A DNA stretch of 13,963 nt from Cryomorphaceae bacterium (GTDB taxonomy: Bacteria; Bacteroidota; Bacteroidia; Flavobacteriales; Schleiferiaceae). The notes under the pieces are model-generated. The model saw nothing but the letters and a program-made list of their open reading frames with translations. It did no database searches and had not been told where the DNA came from. The stretch lies in NCBI GenBank assembly GCA_003455605.1, contig DMQR01000200.1, positions 1 to 13,963 of the forward strand. Reading direction: 5' to 3'. A program made the translations under genes and the position numbers. Below are positions 7,365 to 13,963 of the stretch, piece after piece; positions within the stretch are counted from its first letter, which is position 1; each line of letters begins with the position of its first letter.

Positions 7365-8111
7365 TTAAACCTTCGCTGCTTTCTTCTCGATTTTTGCTTG
7401 CTCGGCAGCCGCTTTATCACTCTTGCGTTGTGACAAACCTTCTTTGATGCCAGCCGTTATACGCTCTAAAACAACTGCGATACTCTTAGAAGCATCATCG
7501 TTGGCAGGAATCGCGTAATCGACACGACGAGGGTCCGAGTTTGTATCTACCATCGCAAATGTCGGAATGCCCAACTTGATGGCTTCTTCTACAGCAATGT
7601 TTTCGCGCTTAATGTCAACGACAAATAAGGCAGCAGGAAGACGATTCATATCTTCTACAGAACCAAAGTCCTTTTCCAATTTTGCACGCTGACGGTCTAC
7701 TTGTAGACGCTCACGCTTAGAAAGGGTTTCGAACGTTCCATTTTCCTTCATCTTGTCAATGCTCTGCATCTTTTTGATGGCTTTGCGGATAGTTACAAAG
7801 TTCGTCAACATACCTCCTGGCCAACGCTCAGTTGCGTAGGGCATATTAACATCGCCAGCGTATTTAGCTACGATTTCTTTCGCTTGCTTTTTGGTTGCAA
7901 CGAAAAGGATTTTACGACCTGATGCAGCTATTTTTTTCAACGCTTCAGTAGCTTCTTCAAGCTTTGCATCTGTTTTGTGTAGGTCGATAACGTGGATACC
8001 GTTGCGCTCCATGAAGATATAAGGAGCCATGTTTGGATTCCACTTTCGGGTCAAGTGTCCAAAGTGAACACCTGCATCCATGAGTTTTTTAATGTTGTCT
8101 GTTGCTGCCAT
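7365..8111 (-). CDS. rpsB: 30S ribosomal protein S2 (uS2)
   Basis: 248 aa from the ATG at 8111. S2 binds late to the back of the 30S subunit and helps bring in S1. The N-terminal part shows the conserved GVHFGHLTRKWNPNM (15-29) and FMERNGIHVIDL (33-44), and the middle shows RWPGGMLTNF; later come FVVDIKRE and the TNSDPRRVDYAIPANDDA block, all characteristic of uS2. It ends in a Lys/Ala-rich tail. An ATG ten codons upstream (8141) is in frame, but the added residues do not resemble S2, and the chosen start gives the normal MA-x-x-D-I-KKLM-x-AG opening. It follows rpsI after an 81-bp gap with no clear terminator. Confidence 0.97.
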   Translation of the reverse strand: MAATDNIKKLMDAGVHFGHLTRKWNPNMAPYIFMERNGIHVIDLHKTDAKLEEATEALKKIAASGRKILFVATKKQAKEIVAKYAGDVNMPYATERWPGGMLTNFVTIRKAIKKMQSIDKMKENGTFETLSKRERLQVDRQRAKLEKDFGSVEDMNRLPAALFVVDIKRENIAVEEAIKLGIPTFAMVDTNSDPRRVDYAIPANDDASKSIAVVLERITAGIKEGLSQRKSDKAAAEQAKIEKKAAKV

Positions 8112-8192
8112 TTTGTTGAGTTTACTTTCCGTAGTAAGCAATGTGCTAGTAGCCTTTTAAAGAGTCTAGCCCATTTGGATACTAAATCTCGA

Positions 8193-8579
8193 TTAACGTT
8201 TAGAGAACTGGAATTTTTTACGAGCTTTCTTCTGACCGAATTTCTTACGCTCAACCATGCGTGGGTCACGAGTAAGAAGTCCGACGGGCTTCAATGCTGC
8301 GCGATTCTCCTGATCGATTTCAGAAAGAATACGGCTCACACCCAAACGGATTGCCTCAACTTGACCAGTAATACCACCACCAATAACGTTTACTTTAACG
8401 TCGTACTTGCCAGTAGTCTCAGTCAAATTGAAAGGTTGTTCCAATTTGTAGTGCAAAGGCGCAGTAGTGAAGTACTCCTTGTAGTCTTTGCCGTTGACGG
8501 TGATGGCACCTTTACCTTCATCCATGTAGACGCGAGCTACAGAAGATTTACGTCTCCCAATTGCGTGAAACTTTGCCAT
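8193..8579 (-). CDS. rpsI: 30S ribosomal protein S9 (uS9)
   Basis: 128 aa, the usual length. S9 sits in the head of the 30S subunit, and its C-terminal tail reaches the P-site tRNA. The sequence opens with AIGRRKSSVARV (6-17) and contains VNVIGGGITGQVEAIRLG. It ends with the very basic stretch KKARKKFQFSKR, whose last SKR is the strongly conserved tRNA-contacting end. The ATG lies 10 bp after the rplM stop, so the pair is cotranscribed, as in most bacteria. Confidence 0.98.
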   Translation of the reverse strand: MAKFHAIGRRKSSVARVYMDEGKGAITVNGKDYKEYFTTAPLHYKLEQPFNLTETTGKYDVKVNVIGGGITGQVEAIRLGVSRILSEIDQENRAALKPVGLLTRDPRMVERKKFGQKKARKKFQFSKR

Positions 8580-8589
8580 TTATTATTAC

Positions 8590-9045
8590 TTATTTGATTT
8601 CATTTATGTTGATCGCAGTCGGCTTTTGTGCCTCGTGCTTGTGCTCTCCACCTGCATATACGTGTAGGTTGCGGAACAACTGAGCGCCCAAACGATTTTT
8701 AGGTAACATTCCTTTCACCGCCTTTTCTACAACGCGCTCTGGGAATTTAGCCATCATTTGTTCTGGGTTTGTTGTGCGCTGACCACCTGGGTAACCAGTG
8801 TGCCAAACGTAAGTTTTGTCTGCCATCTTATTACCAGTCAAAACAACCTTATCAGCATTTAGAATGATCACGTTATCACCACAGTCAACGTGAGGCGTGT
8901 AATTTGGCTTACGCTTCCCTCTTAGAAGCAAAGCAACTTTAGAGGCTAGACGACCTAAAGTTTGGCCTTCTGCATCTACTATTACCCAATTCTTATCTAC
9001 GGTTGCCGAGTTGGCTGAAACTGTTTTGTAACTTAATGTATTCAC
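8590..9045 (-). CDS. rplM: 50S ribosomal protein L13 (uL13), GTG start
   Basis: 151 aa. L13 is an early assembly protein of the 50S subunit. Recognisable segments are VDAEGQTLGRLASKVALLL, YTPHVDCGDNVIILNADKV, TGNKMADKTYVWHTGYPGG, and VKGMLPKNRLG near the C-terminus. The N-terminus NTLSYKTVSANSATV matches the L13 opening of other Bacteroidota. The start codon is GTG: five codons upstream there is an in-frame TAA (TAA AAC GCT ACA GCG GTG) and no ATG lies between. This is the first gene of the ribosomal protein cluster. Confidence 0.97.
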   Translation of the reverse strand: MNTLSYKTVSANSATVDKNWVIVDAEGQTLGRLASKVALLLRGKRKPNYTPHVDCGDNVIILNADKVVLTGNKMADKTYVWHTGYPGGQRTTNPEQMMAKFPERVVEKAVKGMLPKNRLGAQLFRNLHVYAGGEHKHEAQKPTAININEIK

Positions 9046-9103
9046 CGCTGTAGCGTTTTAATGTATTATTTGGAATGCCTAAACATCCCCCTAAAAAGGG
9101 CTG

Positions 9104-9131
9104 CGAAAATACATCTTTATTTGCCTAACAA
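9104..9131 (-). promoter_or_regulatory. rplM: Candidate promoter of the rplM-rpsI-rpsB-tsf cluster
   Basis: On the minus strand TTG (9131-9129) is followed after 17 bp by TATTTTCG (9111-9104), one base off TAnnTTTG. This leaves a leader of about 50 nt before the GTG start at 9045. A 4-bp hairpin CCCT/AGGG (9089-9100) lies at or near the predicted transcript start. Support is moderate. Confidence 0.4.
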
Positions 9132-9184
9132 CCAAAAATCCATAAACAAATTGTTGGCATGTTTTTAGCGGCTCGGTTTATATG

Positions 9185-9216
9185 TTGCAAGAATGAAGTG
9201 AATGAACGAACTTGCA
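9185..9216 (+). repeat. Inverted repeat just before the metalloprotease start
   Basis: TGCAAG (9186-9191) and CTTGCA (9211-9216) form a 6-bp stem with a 19-base loop containing GAATGAA twice with one base changed. The second arm ends 4 bp before the ATG at 9221. It may be a translational or protein-binding element, or chance. Confidence 0.3.
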
Positions 9217-9220
9217 GAAA

Positions 9221-11257
9221 ATGCAAAAATACCTCAGATACCCCATTTTATTGGCATTTGCCTTAGTATCAACACATTCCTTCGGACAGAAATGTGGACA
9301 TGATATTCTAGAGGAGGAACTAAAGCGCCAAAACCCTGATTATGAGTCAAATTGGGCCGAGTTCATAAGCACTATCGATTTCGACTCTGATCAAAAAACA
9401 GAGGGTACGGTATTCACCATTCCCGTCGTCGTACACATCATTTATGATAATGCATCGGATAATATCACGGATAAACAGGTCAAAAATGCCATCGAGGTAT
9501 TGAATGAAGATTACCGTCGATTGAATCCTGATACAAGCGACACACGTGGAACATTTTTAAATGTGGCGGCCGACTGTGAGATCGAATTTAAATTAGCGAA
9601 GCTTGATCCAAATGGCAATTGCCACACTGGAATCACTCGCACTCAGAGCGCACTTTCTGTAAACGCCAACAATAACGTAAAAGGCTTGAAAAGCTGGCCG
9701 CGCAACAAATACGTGAACATTTGGGTGGTGAAATCTATCGACCTAGGAAACTCTGGACAGGGAACTGTTTTGGGATATGCGTATAAACCAAGCCCCGGTC
9801 AAAGCACTACCTATGACGGAATTGTAATAAGACATGACCGCATGGGACGCATAGGGACTAGTGCAAGTCGTGGACGAACCCTAACCCATGAGATGGGGCA
9901 TTATCTCGGTTTGGATCACCCATTTAAAGGCGGTTGTTTCCAAGGGGATAATTGTTCTGATACCCCTCCGGTATATGAAGCAAGTTATGGTTGTGACTTC
10001 ACGGCAAATACTTGTTCTAATGACAATCCAAATCTTCCGGATCAGATTGAGAATTACATGGACTACGCAGATGACGTTTGTGTCAACATGTTCACCGACG
10101 ACCAGAGAATTATAATGCGTTCGGTCTTAAACGCTTCTGTACTACGAGGGTACTTAGTATCGGCTTCTAATGCTACGGCAACGGGGATCGATCCACAGGC
10201 AGTTTTGCCCTGTGCACCGCAAGCCAACTTCAAAGCTAACCAAACGGTCATTTGTAATGGAACGACCGTTCAATTTACGGATATGAGCGAATTCGGTAAT
10301 CCAACAAGTTGGTCATGGTATTTCCCAGGCGGTACACCATCTGCTTCAACAACTCAGAATCCAACCGTTACTTACAGCTCGATGACGGGCGTTGGATTTA
10401 AGAACTATACAGTCGGCCTAACTGTAACCAATGCCGTTGGATCGTCGCAATCCGTGATCAAAGGCTATATGGGCGTTAGAAGGACTGGCGGAGGAACGCA
10501 TACCTGGGTTAATAACTTCAACTCTGGATTTGAATTCCATGATGTCCCTAATGGCTCTTGGCACGTTGAGAACGCCGACGGGGATGACATAATGTGGGAG
10601 CGAAATAGCTACAACCACTTCGAAGGAAAATATTGCGTCAAGCTAGACAACTTCAACAATGACCCAGAAAATTCTGACGCTTTAATAACTGATGAAATAA
10701 TTGTGAATAGGGCTACTGCCATGTCTTTCGGTTTCCGTTATGCCGTTGCCAGTAAGCCAGGCCAAGCTCAGGATAAAATAATAATCAGTGTGAGTCAGGA
10801 TTGTGGAGAGACTTGGGAAGAGGTGCGCACCATTTTAGGACCGCTACTTTATGCGGCGTTGAATAAGCAAAATCCTTGGAATCCGACCTCGGCCAGCAAC
10901 TGGAGAAGTACGAGCATCAATTTGAATGATTTCGCTGGAGGCGCTCCTATCATGATCAAGGTTGATTTTACTTCAGGGGGCGGTAATAATGCCTTCTTGG
11001 ATGCCTTCAACCTAGACGTTACTCTGGACCAGGAAGAGTTAAGCGCCAAAAGCATAAATATCTTCCCTAATCCAAGTAATGGCCTATTCCAGGTAGAAGG
11101 CCTGCCTGCAGGAACGGCGTACCGCATCTTTAGTATCGACGGCCGCGAAATCCAGCAAGGAACCTTGGCTATAGATGCCAGCCTTCAGGTCAACGCGAGC
11201 CCAGGCTATTACATCTTCCAAAGCGAAGGCGTTCGCAAACAATTGATCATTCAATAA
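9221..11257 (+). CDS. Secreted M43-family zinc metalloprotease with PKD-like domain and T9SS sorting domain
   Basis: 678 aa from the ATG at 9221. A TTG three codons upstream is also in frame, but ATG directly before the signal peptide (1-23, ending SFGQ) is preferred. The protease domain has the zinc site HEMGHYLGLDH (223-233: ligands His223, His227, His233; catalytic Glu224) and the Met-turn NYMDY (278-282). Cys-rich segments around GGCFQGDNC and GCDFTANTC fit the pappalysin/cytophagalysin family (M43). A PKD-like domain follows at about 335-420, with SWSWYFPGG (363-371). A beta-sandwich region at about 430-605 resembles adhesion or 'choice-of-anchor' type domains. The last 67 residues (INIFPNPSNG onward) are a T9SS type A sorting domain. 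It should act outside the cell on proteins, perhaps peptide nutrients; the substrate is unknown. It is transcribed alone and ends at a shared bidirectional terminator. Confidence 0.9.
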   Translation: MQKYLRYPILLAFALVSTHSFGQKCGHDILEEELKRQNPDYESNWAEFISTIDFDSDQKTEGTVFTIPVVVHIIYDNASDNITDKQVKNAIEVLNEDYRRLNPDTSDTRGTFLNVAADCEIEFKLAKLDPNGNCHTGITRTQSALSVNANNNVKGLKSWPRNKYVNIWVVKSIDLGNSGQGTVLGYAYKPSPGQSTTYDGIVIRHDRMGRIGTSASRGRTLTHEMGHYLGLDHPFKGGCFQGDNCSDTPPVYEASYGCDFTANTCSNDNPNLPDQIENYMDYADDVCVNMFTDDQRIIMRSVLNASVLRGYLVSASNATATGIDPQAVLPCAPQANFKANQTVICNGTTVQFTDMSEFGNPTSWSWYFPGGTPSASTTQNPTVTYSSMTGVGFKNYTVGLTVTNAVGSSQSVIKGYMGVRRTGGGTHTWVNNFNSGFEFHDVPNGSWHVENADGDDIMWERNSYNHFEGKYCVKLDNFNNDPENSDALITDEIIVNRATAMSFGFRYAVASKPGQAQDKIIISVSQDCGETWEEVRTILGPLLYAALNKQNPWNPTSASNWRSTSINLNDFAGGAPIMIKVDFTSGGGNNAFLDAFNLDVTLDQEELSAKSINIFPNPSNGLFQVEGLPAGTAYRIFSIDGREIQQGTLAIDASLQVNASPGYYIFQSEGVRKQLIIQ

Positions 11258-11306
11258 ACGGTGAACCACGAGGCGAAGCCCCCGGCGGAGCCGAAAGTTT
11301 GAGCAT

Positions 11307-11335
11307 AAAAAAGGCGCCCCGTGGGGCGCCTTTTT
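11307..11335. terminator. Bidirectional terminator between convergent genes
   Basis: A perfect 8-bp stem, GGCGCCCC (11313-11320) with GGGGCGCC (11323-11330), has a 2-base apex that in practice opens to a larger loop. Six A precede it and five T follow, so both strands have a hairpin plus T-run. It lies 49 bp past the metalloprotease stop and 21 bp past the stop of the propeller protein on the other strand. Confidence 0.9.
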
Positions 11336-11356
11336 CGCAGGGCGCTATTTGCGAAT

Positions 11357-13963
11357 TTATTTCTCTGTCCCGGTAGGAACCATGATATCCACCGGATGTT
11401 CTTCGAGGTATTCCAGCAGGCCGTTATAATCCTCTATGAGGAAGGTCATAACGGTTTGTGTGGCTTCATCGGTACGCTTGGATAATTGGTCAAACAACGC
11501 TTGCTCATTGCTGCCCCATGCGCGTGACGAACTCAAGAGCTGCCACAATGAACTGCCCCATTGACTCGACCATACCTCGGGCTGTTCGAAATAGCCTTTG
11601 GTTTCTTTTTTACCAAACACATGATGGCGGGCAGCCTCCAAGGCTTTCGCCGTCGCCTTCACAGTGTCCACCAATGACGAATCAGAAGAATAGGGTTCAC
11701 GCTGCAAGAGGGTTTGAAGGCGCTCGATGTTTTCATTGGCTTGTGCCAATGATTGTACCGCCAGGTCTAAATCTACTTCGATCCCTTCAATGGCTTTGAA
11801 CGCTTCGCGACGCGCTGCCAAATCTTCACCTTTTACCCAGCTTTCCATGCGGTAATCGTATTCAACCTTCAGTGGCTGTGAAGCAGTCTGACCGTCCCAA
11901 TTCATCGTGACCGTATAGGTTCCCGGCAACACCGGAGCCCCGCGGCGATCGCTTTGCTCCTTCTCTTCCTTACGAATCTTGAACTCAGGATATTCGGTCC
12001 CCTTTTCCCACATAGCCCAGCGCCAGTTCTGTAATCCAACTTCCTTCACTCGGATGTATTGGGTGTAAATAGTATCGCCAACTTCGTTTTGATAGTCCAC
12101 GCGTAACTTCTTCTTATTGTCCTCGGGAACCTCGGGAAGGTAGGCCGATAAGCGTGCTCCAAACGGACGGTTATCGCCTCGGAAGGTTGACATACCGGCA
12201 AATCGTACGCCAGGACTCTGACGACGTTCCCATTGGTAAGCTGTTGGCGGGTCAAAGAACGTAGGCGTACTTAGACCGTTACCCGCAGCTAAAACTCTCA
12301 AAGGCTCGATATCATCGATCACCCAAGCACCACGGCCGAAGGTGCCAAGTACCAAATCCTTTTCGCGGGCTTGGAAGGCAAGATCCATCACTTGGACAGT
12401 CGGCACAGCGTCGGTCCATTTGCTGTAAGAAACACCACCATTCACACTAACGTACAATCCATATTCACCTCCTACGAATAGCAGGTTTGGCTCAACTGGA
12501 TCTTGCCATGCACTGAGGATAGGTCCAAAAATATCCCTATCGTCCACCACACGGGTGACCTTCTTCCCAAATTCTTCAATCTTAAACAGGTACGCGCTCC
12601 AATTATTTCTGCGGTAGTCGTTCGCCACTATCCAAGCAGTCCCTTTATCGTAATCCGACGCACGAATTTGAGGAATCCAAGACCCCTCGGGTAAGCCTTT
12701 CAACTTCTTGCTCAAGTCCACCCAATTCGCTCCGCCATCCATGGTAACATGCAACTTACCGTCGTCCGAACCGGCCCAAATAACATTTTGGTCTAAAGTA
12801 CTCGGGGCAATGGCAATTAAACACGTGTGGTTTTCCGCCCCAGTCACGTCGTAGGTCAGCCCCCCGCTCTCGAGTTGCTTCTGCTTCTCAGAATTGTTCG
12901 TGGTCAAATCTGGACTGATAATGGCCCAATTCTTTCCATTGTCGGTACTCTTATGCAAGAATTGGGAGCCGAAGTACAGGCTCGTCTCAGGCTGGTGAGG
13001 ATCTAGTGCAATAGGCGCATTCCAGTGCCAACGCAATCGCACTCCATCTGGATGCGTAGGCTTAATCAATTCGGTATAACCTGTTTCTGTATTGACCAGG
13101 CCTACATTACCTTCTTGGCTTTGGGCATATACAGCATCAGAACGCCCTGGAATAGGTACTACATCAAAACCATCTCCAAAAAATAATTCGCTCCATTCTT
13201 CGTTTCGAATACCGTCAATGGTCAAGCTGTACGCCGGCCCCATCCAAGATCCATTGTCTTGCATCCCGCCATAAACATTGTACGGCAACTGATCGTCGAC
13301 GTTGATATGGTAGAATTGGGCCAAAGGAAGATTCTCCACAAAATGCCAACTCTCTCCATAATCATACGAAATATTCATCCCGCCGTCGTTCCCCTCAATG
13401 ATGTGTGCCGGATTAGCCGGGTTGATCCACATCGCTTGGTGGTCGGGGTGAATGCGATTATAAGGGGTTATAGTTTTCCAATTTTTCCCTCCATCATCAC
13501 TACGCGTTACATAAGTCCACAAGCTGTAGACACGGTCTGGATTTTGCGGGTCCACTCTTAAATCCGCATAGTAAAACGGACGATTTCCCACCTGCTCACT
13601 CTCGGTGACCTTGAACCAATTCTTTCCGCCGTTCGTGCTCTTATACACACCGTTTTTCTTTTCGGTTTCGACCAGGGCATAGACGATATTAGAATTGGAC
13701 GGTGCAATACCTAATCCAATACGGCCTAAATTCCCTTTTGGCAATCCGTCCTCTTCACCAAGCTTCTTCCAATGCTCCCCACCGTCGTAGGTTATAAACA
13801 AGCCCCCCAGAGGACCACCGCTGGTAAAGAACCAAGGCTCTCTGCGGTACTCCCACATATTGGCAATAAGTTTCTTCGGGTTATTTGGATCCATCACGAG
13901 ATCTCCCACGCCTGTTTTTCCATCGATATACAAGCTCTGGGTCCAATTTTTTCCGCCGTCCGT
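11357..13963 (-). CDS. BNR/VPS10-type beta-propeller protein (annotated in relatives as glycosyl hydrolase), N-terminus outside window
   Basis: 868 residues are visible; the frame stays open to the right edge, so the N-terminus and any signal peptide are missing. A TTG at 13933 is in frame but lies directly after an Asp-box (TDGGKNW) and is not a credible start. At least eight Asp-box/BNR motifs (S/T-x-D/N-x-G-x-x-W-like) are visible, at about residues 1, 58, 109, 154, 199, 338, 407 and 507 counted from the edge, as in sortilin/VPS10-like and sialidase-like propellers. A beta domain with LPGTYTVTMNWDGQ (about 679-692) and a mostly helical end rich in Ala, Glu and Gln follow. No T9SS sorting domain is present. 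Bacteroidota proteins of this type are commonly labelled glycosyl hydrolase, but no catalytic site can be shown; binding of protein or glycan is equally possible. Confidence 0.8.
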   Translation of the reverse strand, partial: TDGGKNWTQSLYIDGKTGVGDLVMDPNNPKKLIANMWEYRREPWFFTSGGPLGGLFITYDGGEHWKKLGEEDGLPKGNLGRIGLGIAPSNSNIVYALVETEKKNGVYKSTNGGKNWFKVTESEQVGNRPFYYADLRVDPQNPDRVYSLWTYVTRSDDGGKNWKTITPYNRIHPDHQAMWINPANPAHIIEGNDGGMNISYDYGESWHFVENLPLAQFYHINVDDQLPYNVYGGMQDNGSWMGPAYSLTIDGIRNEEWSELFFGDGFDVVPIPGRSDAVYAQSQEGNVGLVNTETGYTELIKPTHPDGVRLRWHWNAPIALDPHQPETSLYFGSQFLHKSTDNGKNWAIISPDLTTNNSEKQKQLESGGLTYDVTGAENHTCLIAIAPSTLDQNVIWAGSDDGKLHVTMDGGANWVDLSKKLKGLPEGSWIPQIRASDYDKGTAWIVANDYRRNNWSAYLFKIEEFGKKVTRVVDDRDIFGPILSAWQDPVEPNLLFVGGEYGLYVSVNGGVSYSKWTDAVPTVQVMDLAFQAREKDLVLGTFGRGAWVIDDIEPLRVLAAGNGLSTPTFFDPPTAYQWERRQSPGVRFAGMSTFRGDNRPFGARLSAYLPEVPEDNKKKLRVDYQNEVGDTIYTQYIRVKEVGLQNWRWAMWEKGTEYPEFKIRKEEKEQSDRRGAPVLPGTYTVTMNWDGQTASQPLKVEYDYRMESWVKGEDLAARREAFKAIEGIEVDLDLAVQSLAQANENIERLQTLLQREPYSSDSSLVDTVKATAKALEAARHHVFGKKETKGYFEQPEVWSSQWGSSLWQLLSSSRAWGSNEQALFDQLSKRTDEATQTVMTFLIEDYNGLLEYLEEHPVDIMVPTGTEK

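Noticed and set aside
8112..8192. S2 leader RNA between rpsI and rpsB
   Set aside because: Only a 5-bp GCTAG/CTAGC pairing with a 16-base loop was seen, too weak without comparative support.
7992..8597. Open frame of 201 codons on the plus strand across rpsB, the spacer and rpsI
   Set aside because: It lies antisense to two certain ribosomal protein genes and shows no recognisable domain; the openness comes from the codon use of the genes opposite.
9212..9220. TTG as start of the metalloprotease
   Set aside because: An ATG three codons later is closer to the signal peptide core, and TTG overlaps the arm of an inverted repeat; a three-residue difference cannot be settled fully from sequence.
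13259..13561. Plus-strand open frame of 100 codons inside the propeller gene
   Set aside because: It is antisense to well-formed Asp-box repeats and has no start signal or domain.
1..13963. CRISPR array, transposon, phage, toxin-antitoxin or defence island
   Set aside because: No regularly spaced repeats, transposase motifs, terminal inverted repeats or small toxin-antitoxin pairs were found; gene content is housekeeping plus exported proteins.

Overview
The window looks like a chromosomal segment of a member of the Bacteroidota, probably of the Flavobacteriales. Four things point there. Two secreted proteins end in a type IX secretion (T9SS) type A sorting domain. Several genes have the TAnnTTTG -7 promoter box of this phylum. 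Start codons lack a Shine-Dalgarno sequence and are preceded by A-rich stretches. The order rplM-rpsI-rpsB-tsf, followed by pyrH-frr, is the one usual in this group. The genus cannot be told from the sequence.

Layout, left to right. (1) 32-1585, minus: a secreted T9SS cargo protein that joins a cytochrome c heme site to a peptidylglycine-hydroxylating-monooxygenase-like (PHM-like) di-copper core. All six expected copper ligands are in place. (2) 1692-2756, minus: a membrane front-end type fatty acid desaturase. (3) 2849-4489, plus: pgi, divergent from the desaturase and overlapping the next gene tail to tail by 20 bp. (4) 4470-9045, minus: the translation cluster rplM-rpsI-rpsB-tsf, then pyrH-frr, then a MarR-family regulator. 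The cluster is broken up by a hairpin between rpsB and tsf, a strong terminator after tsf, and a new promoter in front of pyrH. (5) 9221-11257, plus: a secreted M43-type (cytophagalysin/pappalysin-like) zinc metalloprotease with a PKD-like domain and a T9SS tail. (6) 11357-13963, minus: a large BNR/VPS10-type beta-propeller protein whose N-terminus lies beyond the right edge. A single bidirectional terminator serves genes 5 and 6.

Functionally this is a housekeeping core (protein synthesis, UMP phosphorylation, ribosome recycling, hexose phosphate isomerisation, lipid desaturation) next to exported proteins of the kind used by marine or particle-attached Bacteroidota to process external protein and organic matter. 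I found no mobile element, CRISPR array, tRNA or rRNA, and no stretch over 300 bp without a gene. Five start codons were set differently from the longest open frame (desaturase, pyrH, rpsB, metalloprotease, propeller protein), and rplM begins with GTG. The least understood item is the heme-copper monooxygenase-like protein. I do not see an undescribed multi-gene system here.
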